DNA of 64,000 nucleotides from Rhizobium subbaraonis. GTDB lineage: Bacteria > Pseudomonadota > Alphaproteobacteria > Rhizobiales > Rhizobiaceae. Below are positions 51,945 to 60,974 of the stretch, piece after piece. Both the position numbers and the translations under genes were made by a program. Each line of letters opens with the position of its first letter. Positions within the stretch are counted from its first letter, which is position 1. Below the pieces are notes generated by a model. It worked only from the letters and a program-made list of their open reading frames with translations, had not been told where the DNA came from and ran no database searches. The DNA lies in NCBI RefSeq assembly GCF_900220975.1, contig NZ_OBQD01000001.1, positions 310,001-374,000 of the forward strand. Direction: 5' to 3'.

Positions 51945-53024
51945 ATGAACGCACACGAGAGAATGGCCAGCAACCCCTATGTCGGTCTCGAAGACCGCGC
52001 GATCTGGCGCAAGGCCGTTGCAGAATCGCACGCCTTGCAGCTGACAGGGCTCTACCGGAAGAAGTTTCCAATCGCCGCCGACGCGCGCATCGCCACCGCG
52101 GGCAGCTGCTTTGCTCAGAACATCGCGAAGGCCCTCAAGCGGAACGGGTTCAACTTCTGCGACTTCGAGCCGAGGCCCCCGCTCTTTCCTGCCGAACAAG
52201 CGCTGGTATATAACTACGGGGTCTACTCCGCCAGGTACTGCAATATCTATACGGCGCGTCAGTTGCTCCAGGTCTTCGATCGGGCGTATGGCGCGTTTGT
52301 GCCGGAGGAGAAGGCCTGGGTTCGCGGCGGCGGCCATGTAGATCCCTTTCGTCCGCTTCTCGAGCCCGAGCCGTTCGGAAGCATTGCGGAGTTGGAGCGC
52401 TCACGGCAGTCGCATTTCGACGCCGTGCGGGAGATGTTCGAAAAGCTCGACGTGTTCATGTTCACGCTTGGGTTGACGGAGGCCTGGGTATCTAGAAGCG
52501 ACGGAGCGGTGTTCCCTGTCTGCCCGGGTACGGTTGCGGGTGCTTTCGATCCCGCTAGCTATGAGTTCAGGAACTTCAATTACTTTGAGATATTCGAGGA
52601 TCTCATCGCCTTTTTTGGCAAGGTGAGAACGGTAAATCCGCGAGCGAAGTTTCTGCTGACCGTATCTCCCGTTCCGTTGACGGCGACCAAGTCAGACAAT
52701 CACGTGCTCGTTGCGACGACCTATTCGAAATCGGTTCTGCGTTCGGTCGCCGGCCACCTTGCAACAGAAATCGACTTCGTCGACTATTTCCCGTCCTATG
52801 AGATTATCGCCGCTCCTTCGATGCGGGGCATGTTTTACGATCCCAATCTCCGCACCGTGAACGCTGCCGGCGTCGATTACGTCATGTCGCATTTCTTCCG
52901 TGAACATCACGCCACCCCCGTCGACAACCCGGTGCGCGAAGCGCAGGGCGCGGCCGCCCTGGCCGGCGATCTCGAGGCGACCTGCGAGGAGATGCTGCAG
53001 GCGCAGGAGCTCGGCTATGCTTGA
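51945..53024 (+). CDS. GSCFA family protein
   Basis: A 359-residue soluble protein of the GSCFA family. The naming motif is intact (IATAGSCFAQNIAKALKRNGF, about residues 50-70). Other blocks are VYNYGVYSARYCNIYTARQLLQVF, MFTLGLTEAW, FLLTVSPVPLTATKSDNHVLVATTYSKSVLRSVAG and FDPNLRTVN-like MFYDPNLRTVNAAGVDYV. The fold is thought to be SGNH-hydrolase-like. Base composition looks slightly less GC-rich than the neighbours. It overlaps the next gene by eight bases, so the two are a unit. An alternative start is 51963 (MASNPY). Confidence 0.9.
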   Translation: MNAHERMASNPYVGLEDRAIWRKAVAESHALQLTGLYRKKFPIAADARIATAGSCFAQNIAKALKRNGFNFCDFEPRPPLFPAEQALVYNYGVYSARYCNIYTARQLLQVFDRAYGAFVPEEKAWVRGGGHVDPFRPLLEPEPFGSIAELERSRQSHFDAVREMFEKLDVFMFTLGLTEAWVSRSDGAVFPVCPGTVAGAFDPASYEFRNFNYFEIFEDLIAFFGKVRTVNPRAKFLLTVSPVPLTATKSDNHVLVATTYSKSVLRSVAGHLATEIDFVDYFPSYEIIAAPSMRGMFYDPNLRTVNAAGVDYVMSHFFREHHATPVDNPVREAQGAAALAGDLEATCEEMLQAQELGYA

Positions 53025-53748
53025 GATCGTGGGCGATTCGCACACCAACGCCCTCATCGAGGCGGCCGGAAAGTTCCGTCAGGAAAAGCGCTTGGTCTCC
53101 CGCCACGGGGAGATCCGGATGGGGCAGCTCGGATATGGCTATCATTTTCTCGAGCCGTTCTTCGCCTGCGAAGGCGAGGATGTCCGCTTCACGCAGGATG
53201 TGGCCAGCACTGTATTCGCGAAGCTCAACCCCGACGGCCCGCATGTCATCCGGCCGAATGACGCCCGCCGGTTCGTCTTCGTGTTCGGCCTTTACCCGAG
53301 CTTCGGCTTCAATGCCGAGCATTGGCAGGCGCATACGCCGGCCATCGAGGCGAACGGACGCCAGTTCGTCTCGACAAGCGCCTTCACGGCCATTGTCGAC
53401 CAGATCGTGAAGCCGCCGCTTGCCTTCTTCGAGCGGCTGCAGGCCATGAATGTCCGTTTCTCGGTGGCGTCCTGTTGCCCGATTCCTGCGAGCTACAGCA
53501 GGCTGGCAAGAAAGACGAACTTCATCGATGGCGAAATCGCCCTCATCTACAGCCGCTTCCGCGACCACGTGTGCCGTAAGCTGGATCGGATGGGCGTCGT
53601 CTATCATCTGCCGCCGGCAGAGATCTATGACGATGGCGGCTCGATGCTGGACAAGTACGCCAAGTCGCCGGCCGACTACCATGCAAATGCGGCCTATGGC
53701 AGCCTCATGCTTGCCAAGATCCTGCGAGAAGTCGACCAGCTTGCCTGA
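53017..53748 (+). CDS. Uncharacterised GDSH-motif protein, partner of GSCFA
   Basis: A 243-residue protein starting MLEIVGDSHTNALIEAAGKF, with GDSH as the candidate block I of an SGNH-type esterase. A candidate C-terminal Asp-His pair is ADYHANAAYGSLMLAKILRE. Middle blocks (FVFVFGLYPSFGFNAEHWQ, PPLAFFERLQAMNVRFSVASCCPIPA) are not from a family I can name. No signal peptide is visible. Eight bases overlap the GSCFA gene, so both are probably made together and may act on one substrate. Confidence 0.85.
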   Translation: MLEIVGDSHTNALIEAAGKFRQEKRLVSRHGEIRMGQLGYGYHFLEPFFACEGEDVRFTQDVASTVFAKLNPDGPHVIRPNDARRFVFVFGLYPSFGFNAEHWQAHTPAIEANGRQFVSTSAFTAIVDQIVKPPLAFFERLQAMNVRFSVASCCPIPASYSRLARKTNFIDGEIALIYSRFRDHVCRKLDRMGVVYHLPPAEIYDDGGSMLDKYAKSPADYHANAAYGSLMLAKILREVDQLA

Positions 53749-53826
53749 CCGACGCGCGGGATGGGAGCGCATCTGCCGCCCCGCATCGCTTCACGGAAGT
53801 CAAAGGCAAGCCGATCCGGCTCGCGA

Positions 53827-55392
53827 CTAGCGCCGCAGGCTGCCGAGAATGCCGCGCACGATCGCCCGGCCGAGCGAGTTGGCGACGCTGCGGGCGGCCG
53901 ACTTCATCGCCGCTTCGACGACGGTTTCGCGCTGGTAGCCGGAGCGGCCCTTGGGCTTGCCGGGCGTCGAGGCTTGCTGGGGGTCGTCGCCGAAGCCGGG
54001 CAGCGTCCATCGGCTGCCGCCGTTCTCCTGCGGCGCTTCCGCCTCCTGCGCCTCGGCCTGCTGCTGTTCCTCCAGCTTCCTGGCGCGGGCGGCCAGGATC
54101 TCATAGGCGGACTCGCGGTCGAAGTCTTCGTCATAGAGGCCGGCGACGGGGCTCACCTTCATCACCTGCGCGCGCTCGGCGTCCGTCAGCGGCCCGACGC
54201 GCGAGGCCGGCGGGCGGATGAGGGTGCGCTCGACCATCGACGGTACGCCCTTGCCCTCCAGCGTGGAGACCAGCGCTTCGCCGGTGCCGAGCTCGGTGAT
54301 GACGGTGGCGCAGTCAAAATCCGGATTCGGCCGGAATGTCTCGGCCGCCGTCTTCACAGCCTTCTGCTCGCGCGGCGTGTAGGCGCGCAGCGCGTGCTGC
54401 ACGCGGTTGCCGAGCTGGGCGAGCACGGTCTCGGGCACGTCGAGCGGATTCTGCGTGACGAAATAGACACCGACGCCCTTGGAGCGGATCAGGCGGACGA
54501 CCTGCTCGACGCGCTCGACCAGCACCTTCGGCGCATCCTTGAACAGCAGATGCGCCTCGTCGAAGAAGAAGACGAGCCGTGGCTTTTCCGGGTCGCCCAC
54601 CTCGGGCAGTTCCTCGAATAGCTCCGAAAGCAGCCACAATAGGAAGGTGCCGTACAGGCGGGGGTTCATCATCAGCTTGTCGGCGGCCAGCACCGAGATC
54701 GCGCCGCGCCCGTCATTGGTGGTGCGCATGATGTCGGAGATCTTCAGCGCCGGCTCGCCGAAGAAGTGCTCGGCGCCCTGCTGCTCGAGGATCAAGAGTT
54801 CGCGCTGGATCGAGCCGACCGAGGCCTTCGAGATGAAGCCGTACTGGTTGGAAAGCGCGCTCGCGTTGTCGCCCATATATTGCAGCAGCGCCTGCAGGTC
54901 CTTCAGGTCGAGCAGCGGCAGGCCGCCCTGGTCGGCGATCTTGAAGGCGATGTTGAGGACGCCTTCCTGCGCATCCGTGGCGTTCATCAGCCGCGAAAGG
55001 AGCAGGGGACCCATCTCCGTCATGGTCGCGCGCACCCGATGGCCCTTTTCGCCGTAGAGGTCCCAGAAGATCACCGGGAATTCCTGGAAGTCGTAGGGCT
55101 GAAGACCGATCTCCTCGGCGCGCTTGAGCAGGAAGTCCTTCGCCTCGCCGATCGCGCCGATGCCGGAAAGGTCGCCCTTCACGTCGGCGCAGAACACCGG
55201 GACGCCGGCATTGGAGAAGCCCTCGGCGAGAATCTGCAGGGTGATCGTCTTGCCGGTGCCGGTCGCGCCGGTGACGAGGCCGTGCCGGTTGCCGAACTTC
55301 AGTTCGAGATATTCCGGTGCGTTGATCGAATCGTCCGGCTTGCGGCTGGTGCCGATGTAGAGCTTGCCGTCCTGCAGTATCGTCTCGCTCAC
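53827..55392 (-). CDS. HerA-like helicase/ATPase, DUF853 (YjgR family)
   Basis: A 521-residue P-loop ATPase of the HerA/FtsK superfamily. Walker A is VTGATGTGKTITLQILAEGFS and Walker B is RLVFFFDEAHLLF. Other DUF853 blocks are VFCADVKGDLSG, FPVIFWDLYGEKGHRVR, VLNIAFKIADQ and YFVTQNPLDVPETVLAQLGNRVQHALRAYTPREQKA. The C-terminus is low-complexity (EEQQQAEAQEAEAPQENGG) with a basic end. I chose a GTG start at 55392 (MSETILQDGKLYIG) with AGGGAGAT upstream; an ATG at 55440 is in frame. Partners such as NurA are absent. Confidence 0.9.
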   Translation of the reverse strand: MSETILQDGKLYIGTSRKPDDSINAPEYLELKFGNRHGLVTGATGTGKTITLQILAEGFSNAGVPVFCADVKGDLSGIGAIGEAKDFLLKRAEEIGLQPYDFQEFPVIFWDLYGEKGHRVRATMTEMGPLLLSRLMNATDAQEGVLNIAFKIADQGGLPLLDLKDLQALLQYMGDNASALSNQYGFISKASVGSIQRELLILEQQGAEHFFGEPALKISDIMRTTNDGRGAISVLAADKLMMNPRLYGTFLLWLLSELFEELPEVGDPEKPRLVFFFDEAHLLFKDAPKVLVERVEQVVRLIRSKGVGVYFVTQNPLDVPETVLAQLGNRVQHALRAYTPREQKAVKTAAETFRPNPDFDCATVITELGTGEALVSTLEGKGVPSMVERTLIRPPASRVGPLTDAERAQVMKVSPVAGLYDEDFDRESAYEILAARARKLEEQQQAEAQEAEAPQENGGSRWTLPGFGDDPQQASTPGKPKGRSGYQRETVVEAAMKSAARSVANSLGRAIVRGILGSLRR

Positions 55393-55559
55393 AGTGTATC
55401 TCCCTTGTGCGCGCCCGGCGGCGCCGCGCGAAATCGTCATTGAATCGTAGTGCCGACTTTATAAGGTGAAAAGGGAACTTCAACACCTGTGATGAACCGG
55501 CGTGACGACGTAGAATAGCACCTTGCCATGCTTGAGTTCATTGGCTGATTCATTTAACG

Positions 55560-55575
55560 TTGACGTTAACGTCAA
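55560..55575. promoter_or_regulatory. Perfect 16-bp palindrome upstream of the DUF2267-like gene
   Basis: TTGACGTTAACGTCAA is a perfect palindrome ending 21 bases before the start at 55597. Its ACGTTAACGT core resembles sites of MerR-family regulators of the LiuR type (remembered consensus about TTTACGTTTACGTAAA). The regulator is not identified. Confidence 0.65.
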
Positions 55576-55596
55576 AATCATACCGGAGGCTTTCCC

Positions 55597-55980
55597 ATGA
55601 ACGATCTCGTCAACCGCGTGGCCGACAATGTCGGCATCGATCCCGTCATCGCAGAAAAGGCCATCGGCATGATGCTCGGCTTCCTGCAGCGCGAGGCGGC
55701 CGACGGGCCGGTTGCAAGGATGATCGAGGCCATTCCCGGCGCCTCCGATCTGGTGGCCCAATACAACGGCGAGGGCTCGGGCGGTCTGCTCGGCGGCCTG
55801 ATGAACGCCATGGGCGGCGGGGTCATGGCGCTCGGCCAGCAGTTGATGAGCCAGGGCCTCGGCATGAGCGAGATCACCGGGCTCGCCAAGGAGACCCTTG
55901 CCGTCGCGCGCGAACATGCCGGTGACGAGGTCGTCGACGAGGTCGTCGCTTCGGTGCCGGGCCTCAGCCAGTTCGTGTGA
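55597..55980 (+). CDS. DUF2267-like small protein
   Basis: A 127-residue helical protein: MNDLVNRVADNVGIDPVIAEKAIGMMLGFLQREAADGPVARMIEAIPGA, then a Gly-rich linker (GEGSGGLLGGLMNAMGGGVM) and a C-terminal helix pair ending VPGLSQFV. The first half resembles DUF2267/DUF2780-type proteins in which a helix bundle is followed by a glycine-rich hinge. No signal peptide. A perfect palindrome lies just upstream. Function unknown. Confidence 0.8.
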   Translation: MNDLVNRVADNVGIDPVIAEKAIGMMLGFLQREAADGPVARMIEAIPGASDLVAQYNGEGSGGLLGGLMNAMGGGVMALGQQLMSQGLGMSEITGLAKETLAVAREHAGDEVVDEVVASVPGLSQFV

Positions 55981-56057
55981 TTTTCAGGTTGCTCTGATTT
56001 GTCGGTTTATCCGGATTGATGTGTCCGGCCGGGCGAAAGGTCCGGCCGGACAAGCAC

Positions 56058-57218
56058 TTATCGGCGCTTGCCGAGCACGAAGGCGGCGGTGAAGACGCTT
56101 AGGGCGGCGCCGACCGACAGCGGTCCCGCCTGCGGGCCGCCGATTTCCATGATGGCGCCGGTCAGGCTCGATCCGGCGCCGCTGCCGACCGCATAGGTCA
56201 GCGAGTAGGCGGCACTGCCCGCGACGAGCATGCCCCCGCGGAAGTTTTCACCGAGCATCGTCAGTGCGCAGGTATAGAGCGAGAAACTGGCCGCCCCGAT
56301 CATGGCAAAGGCTGCGAGGATCAGCGCCGGCGTCTCGATGAAGGGGATGGCGAGGTAGCTCAGCGCCGCGACGAACGCCGTCCCGACGGCGACGCTGTGG
56401 CGCGGCAGGCGGTCGAGCGCATAGCCGATCAGGGGCTGCGCCAGCGCCGTCGGCAGCGCCAGCACGGTCACGCTGAGGGCGGCGAAAGCTTCCGAATGCC
56501 CCGTCTTGACGAAGTAGACAGGCATGGACGAAATCGCCGCGATGTCGGCAAAGCCGAAGGCGAAGACCATCGCCACCAGCATCGGCGCATGGCGGAAGAA
56601 GGCGAACAGGTCGCGCGTCGAGGACGGTTCGGGCACCGTGCGGGTGGACACCATCAAAAGCGCGGTGGCGAAGGCGACCAGCGCCAGATAGACCGCCGTC
56701 AGCGCGAAGCCGAAGCCGCCGGCGGTGCCGAACAGCGGAATGGCGAGCGGGCCGGCGGCAAAGCCGGCGCAGATCGCAGCCCCGTAGATGCCCGAAATCC
56801 GCCCGCGCAAGCGATCGGGGCAGGCGACGTTCAGCCAGGCTTCGCTGAGCATGAAGATCAGGCTGGCACAGAAGCCGAGCAGGAAGCGCGCCACGAACCA
56901 GACGGCGATCGACGAGAATGTGGCGAAGGCGGCAAGGCAGAGCGAGCAGCCGACCAGCCCCGCGATGATCAGGTGCTGGGCGCGGAAGCGCTGCGTCAGC
57001 TGCCCGAGCATCAGCGTCGCCGCCGCAAGCCCGAGCGCGAAGCCGACGGCATTGATGCCGATCATGGTCGAGGAAACACCGCGCCCTTCCAGCACCAGCG
57101 AGATCAGCGGATAGGTGACGCCCTGCGCCACCGAAAACGCCGTGACGCCGAGAACGACGGCGACGATCGCCGGCCAGTCGGGCGCGCTGTGCGCCGCAAG
57201 CTCCTGATGTGTCTGCAT
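56058..57218 (-). CDS. MFS transporter
   Basis: A 386-residue, 12-helix permease. The N-half holds VALFGVTAFSVAQGVTYPLISLVLEG-like sequence, AATLMLGQLTQRFRAQHLI (loop 2-3) and RFLLGFCASLIFMLSEAWLNVACPDRLRGRISGIYGA (motif with the conserved acidic and arginine residues). The pattern resembles the UMF1/YcaD-type MFS subgroup of Rhizobiales. Substrate unknown. No operon partner. Confidence 0.88.
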   Translation of the reverse strand: MQTHQELAAHSAPDWPAIVAVVLGVTAFSVAQGVTYPLISLVLEGRGVSSTMIGINAVGFALGLAAATLMLGQLTQRFRAQHLIIAGLVGCSLCLAAFATFSSIAVWFVARFLLGFCASLIFMLSEAWLNVACPDRLRGRISGIYGAAICAGFAAGPLAIPLFGTAGGFGFALTAVYLALVAFATALLMVSTRTVPEPSSTRDLFAFFRHAPMLVAMVFAFGFADIAAISSMPVYFVKTGHSEAFAALSVTVLALPTALAQPLIGYALDRLPRHSVAVGTAFVAALSYLAIPFIETPALILAAFAMIGAASFSLYTCALTMLGENFRGGMLVAGSAAYSLTYAVGSGAGSSLTGAIMEIGGPQAGPLSVGAALSVFTAAFVLGKRR

Positions 57219-57670
57219 GATGGATTCCCGCGCGGCGCGACCTGCGGCCGGACCCCATGCATATCCCCCGCCATCGCATTTGGGAAGAGCAGGCGGAGCG
57301 GGACGGAGCGGCGCCGTTCCGGTCCGGTCCGGTCCCGCGCCGAACCCCGCCCTGTCCCGCCGCCCAATTCGCGCCCCCGCTCACCGCCCCGTCTCGTCAC
57401 CGGTCGGCACACCCTCCACCGTCATGCCGGCCTTGAGCCGGCATCCAGCCGCGCAAGTCCTTGCTCGGTAAAGCATTTCTAGCGCCGCCGACGCGGCGGT
57501 GCTGGACCCCGGATCAAGCCAGGGGTGACGGAATGAGGAGGGCGGGTCTCCACACGCTCGTCTTCGGCACAAGGCGGACAAGCCCGAGGTTGCAGGAGCT
57601 TCGCGGACTGTCGACGAACGCAGCCGGCGAATATCCCGACCGCCCGTCGTCGGATCGACGGGAGCGATTC
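57219..57670. other. Spacer with an inverted-repeat element, no gene
   Basis: 452 bases, the largest gene-free stretch in the right half. It contains the element at 57421-57529 and otherwise no gene. Confidence 0.5.
57421..57529. repeat. Imperfect inverted repeat with 29-base arms
   Basis: GTCATGCCGGCCTTGAGCCG-GCATCCAGC at 57421-57449 is mirrored by GCTGGACCCCGGATCAAGCC-AGGGGTGAC at 57501-57529. The arms are separated by 51 bases. The motif type (cat-gccgg-cttga-ccggc-atccag) is common in alphaproteobacterial intergenic repeats as I remember them. Confidence 0.65.
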
Positions 57671-58501
57671 CTATGCCGCGTCCCATCGTGGCGCCAGTCC
57701 GTCCGGGCTGACGATCCGGCCACCGGGTTGGGCAAGCGTGTGGATCGCCGCCATTTCCTCGGCGGAGAGGGAGAAATCGAAGATGCCGAGGTTCTCCTTC
57801 AGCCGGGTGGCCGTCGCGGTCTTCGTCAGCGCCGCGACGCCCGGCTGCTGGATCAGCCAGCGCAGGGCTGCCTGTGCTGCCGTCCTGCCGTGGCGGGCGC
57901 CGATCTCCTGTAGCACCTCGTCGTTCGGCACCTTTCCGTCCGCCATCGCGAAATAGGCGGTGATCGAAAGACCGAGCGCCCGGGCGGCGGCGATCACTTT
58001 CGTCTGGTCGAGATAGGGATGGTACTCGACCTGGTTGGTCGCAAGCGGCGCCGGGCTGAGGGCGGCGGCTTCCGTCATCAGCGCTGTCGTGAAATTGCTG
58101 ACGCCGATATGCCGCGCCTGGCTCTTTTCGCGCACGCGGTTGAGCGCCTCGATCTGGTCGGCGAGCGGAACCGCCTCGTTCGGCCAGTGCAGCAGCAGAA
58201 GGTCGACATGGTCGGTCTGAAGTTTCCGCAGGCTTTCTTCCACCGAGGCCTGGAAGGCATCGCCGCGGTAGTTGTCGACCCAGACCTTTGTGGTCAGGAA
58301 GATCGCGTCGCGGGCTATTCCGGAGGCCTTGATTGCCGCGCCGACGGCTGCCTCGTTGCCATAGATCTGAGCGGTGTCGACGTGGCGGAAGCCGGTGTCG
58401 ATCGCCTTGGGCAGGATGTCCAGCACCTGATCCTCGGGCATGCGGAAGGTGCCGAAGCCGAGCTGGGGGATATTGGCGCCGTTAGCGGGAATGATGTTCA
58501 T
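57671..58501 (-). CDS. Aldo/keto reductase
   Basis: A 276-residue NADPH-dependent reductase, likely a 2,5-diketo-gluconate reductase-like (DkgB-type) AKR. The N-terminal GANIPQLGFGTFRM, the catalytic tetrad in FRHVDTAQIYGNEAAVG (Asp, Tyr), FLTTKVWVDNY (Lys) and LLLLHWPN (His) are present. GVSNFTTALM and KTATATRLKENL shape the cofactor site. It is followed on the minus strand by repeat DNA and sits next to an MFS exporter gene that runs the same way. Confidence 0.93.
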   Translation of the reverse strand: MNIIPANGANIPQLGFGTFRMPEDQVLDILPKAIDTGFRHVDTAQIYGNEAAVGAAIKASGIARDAIFLTTKVWVDNYRGDAFQASVEESLRKLQTDHVDLLLLHWPNEAVPLADQIEALNRVREKSQARHIGVSNFTTALMTEAAALSPAPLATNQVEYHPYLDQTKVIAAARALGLSITAYFAMADGKVPNDEVLQEIGARHGRTAAQAALRWLIQQPGVAALTKTATATRLKENLGIFDFSLSAEEMAAIHTLAQPGGRIVSPDGLAPRWDAA

Positions 58502-58571
58502 GTCGATTTGTCCTTGTTGCTGTCGTGATCCGGCGCGTAAAGCCCGCGCCGGAGGGGGATCGGGTTTCGGT

Positions 58572-59771
58572 TCAGGCCGGCTGGCCGGCCGCCTCGCCAG
58601 GCTGTCGCGTCGCTTCCCGCCGATCGAGATGGCCGCTCAAGAGCGTGAAGCCGAGGGCCGCTGCGACCAGCAGCGCGCCGACGAAGGGCGTGGCGGCGAG
58701 GCCGAGCGGCGAGGCGACGACCAGTCCTCCGATCCAGGCGCCGGCCGCAATGCCGAGGTTGAAGGCGGCGATGTTCAGTGCCGAGGCAACGTCCACCGCA
58801 GCCGGCCGGTGGCGCTTTGCAAGCTGGACCACGTAGAGCTGCAGGCCGGGCACGTTGGCGAAGGAGAGGAAGCCGAGCGCCGCAAGCGTTACCAGTGCCG
58901 GCACCGGCGAGGGGGCGGTGAAGGTGAAGAGTGCGAGCACGGCGGCCTGGGCCGCGAACAGGAAGGTCAGAGCCCGAACCGGATTACGGTCGGCGATCTT
59001 GCCGCCGGCGATGTTGCCGATGGCGATGGCAAGCCCGTAGAGCACCAGCACAAGGCTGACGGAGGAGGCGGAGAAACCGGTGACCTGCTGCAGCATCGGG
59101 GCGAGGTAGGTGAAGGTCACGAAGGTGCCGCCATAGCCGAGCGCGGTCATGGCGAACACGATCAAGAGCCGGCCGGAAGCCAGCACGCGGACCTGCTCTC
59201 CGAGGCTTGCCGCCTCCTGCCGCTTGAGGTTCGACGGCAGAAGTGCTGCGATGCCGGCAAAGGCGACGACACCGAGCACGGCGACGGCGGCGAAGGTGGC
59301 GCGCCAGCCGAACGTCTGGCCGATCAGCGTGCCGAGCGGCACCCCGGTGACGATCGCCACCGTCAGGCCCATGAACATCATGGCGATGGCGGAGGCCCGC
59401 CGGTCTTGGGGCACGAGTTCGGCCGCGATCGTCGCGCCGACGGAGAAGAATACACCGTGGGCGAAGGCCGACAGCACACGGGCGACCAGCAGGATTTCGT
59501 AGGAGGGGGCAAAGGCGGCGAGCGTGTTGCCGGCTATGAACAGCGCCATCAGTCCGAGCAGCAGCGGCTTGCGATCCGCCCGGCCGGTCAGCGCCGTTAG
59601 CACCGGCGCGCCGAAGGTGACGCCCAGCGCATAGATGGAGACGATGAGGCCGGCAAGCGGCAGGGTGATCCCGAGATCGTCGGCAACGGTCGGCAGCAGG
59701 CCGACGATGACGAATTCGGTCGTGCCGATCGCATAGGCGGCGATTGTCAGCGCGAAGAGGGCAAGAGGCAT
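58572..59771 (-). CDS. MFS transporter, arabinose efflux permease-like (AraJ/YdhP type)
   Basis: A 399-residue 12-helix permease. The start FALTIAAYAIGTTEFVIVGLLPTVADDLGI is the hallmark of this DHA1 subgroup. The loop motif GAPVLTALTGRADRKPLL and the VLSAFAHGVFFSVGATIAAELVPQDRRASAIAMMF motif follow. AAGGAG lies seven bases before the start at 59771; the frame opens to 59840. A LysR gene is divergent and probably regulates it. Confidence 0.92.
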   Translation of the reverse strand: MPLALFALTIAAYAIGTTEFVIVGLLPTVADDLGITLPLAGLIVSIYALGVTFGAPVLTALTGRADRKPLLLGLMALFIAGNTLAAFAPSYEILLVARVLSAFAHGVFFSVGATIAAELVPQDRRASAIAMMFMGLTVAIVTGVPLGTLIGQTFGWRATFAAVAVLGVVAFAGIAALLPSNLKRQEAASLGEQVRVLASGRLLIVFAMTALGYGGTFVTFTYLAPMLQQVTGFSASSVSLVLVLYGLAIAIGNIAGGKIADRNPVRALTFLFAAQAAVLALFTFTAPSPVPALVTLAALGFLSFANVPGLQLYVVQLAKRHRPAAVDVASALNIAAFNLGIAAGAWIGGLVVASPLGLAATPFVGALLVAAALGFTLLSGHLDRREATRQPGEAAGQPA

Positions 59772-59918
59772 GGAATACTCCTTCCGCGGCCAGCGATGCC
59801 GGGCGGTCAAAAGCGATTGAAAGGTTCGTTCGCCGCGCAATATGGCCCTTGTGACCCCGGGCGATAATCCGCATAGTGGGACAAGTATCTTTGAATTGAA
59901 TTCATAGAACGGACGTCA

Positions 59919-60818
59919 ATGGACAATCGGGCGGGCGAGATGGAGGTCTTCGTGACCGCCATGGACATGAAGAGCTTCTCGGCCGCCGGCCGCAGGCTCG
60001 GCCTGTCGCCCTCGGCCGTCAGCAAGCTTGTCAACCGCATCGAGGACAGGCTGTCGACGCGGCTGCTCGTGCGCACCACCAGGCGGCTGGAGTTGACGCC
60101 GGAGGGCGAGGTCTATCTCGAACGCGCACGGCGCATCCTGGCCGAGATCGCCGAGGCCGAGCAGGCGGTCGCTGACGGCGCCCGGGCGACACCGCGCGGC
60201 CCCTTGCGCGTCAACGCGTCGGTTGGTTTCGGCGAACGCTTCATCCTGCCGCTGGCAACGGAGTTCCTGGCGCTCTATCCCGAGATCCAGCTCGACCTGA
60301 CGCTGACCGACAGCATGATCGACGTGATCGGCGAGCGGGCCGACGTCGCCATCCGCAGCGGTCCCATGCGCGACTCCTCGCTCAAGGCGCGCAAGCTGAT
60401 GGAGAGCGCCCCCGTGGTCATGGCTTCGCCGGCCTATCTCGACCGCTACGGCACGCCAGGGACGCCAGACGAGCTTGCGGGCCACAATTGCATCCGCTTC
60501 AATTTCCGCCGCAGCGTCGACGAATGGGCGTTCCGGCTGCCTGGGCAGGCGGCGCTGCGCCACTATGCGGTCTCCGGCAACATGCAGGTGTCGAGCGGCG
60601 CGATCGTCCGCCAGATCTGCCTGGAAGGGATCGGGATCGGCCGCGTCGGCCGCTTCCATGTGGAGCCGGACCTGCAGGCCGGCCGCCTCGTGCCGCTGCT
60701 GGAGGCCTTTCACCCCGGCGAAGTCGAGACCGTCTATGCGGTGTTTGCCGCCCACGAGCATCTGGCCGCCCGCATTCGCGCCTTCATCGATTTCCTCGCC
60801 GCGCGCATCGGCGCCTGA
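59919..60818 (+). CDS. LysR family transcriptional regulator
   Basis: A 299-residue regulator: winged helix (EVFVTAMDMKSFSAAGRRLGLSPSAVSKLVNRIEDRLSTRLLVRTTRRLELTPEGEVYLERA) and effector domain (PLRVNASVGFGERFILPLATEF, DVAIRSGPMRDSSLKARKL). It is the CrgA/DsdC-like, self-standing type. It is divergent from the AraJ-like exporter (147 bases apart), the usual layout for a regulator and its target. Confidence 0.93.
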   Translation: MDNRAGEMEVFVTAMDMKSFSAAGRRLGLSPSAVSKLVNRIEDRLSTRLLVRTTRRLELTPEGEVYLERARRILAEIAEAEQAVADGARATPRGPLRVNASVGFGERFILPLATEFLALYPEIQLDLTLTDSMIDVIGERADVAIRSGPMRDSSLKARKLMESAPVVMASPAYLDRYGTPGTPDELAGHNCIRFNFRRSVDEWAFRLPGQAALRHYAVSGNMQVSSGAIVRQICLEGIGIGRVGRFHVEPDLQAGRLVPLLEAFHPGEVETVYAVFAAHEHLAARIRAFIDFLAARIGA

Positions 60819-60974
60819 GCCAGATCGGTTCCGATGAGCCCGGGACAACCCTGAAGTGAGCGCCGGCGCGAATGCCTCTGGCAAACGTCGCCGCGGCATG
60901 GAATGCTCCACCTCGGAAGCGTTTCAGGCAGGAATAATTCAGCGTCAGATATCAGTGTCACAGAGGAGCAGTTC

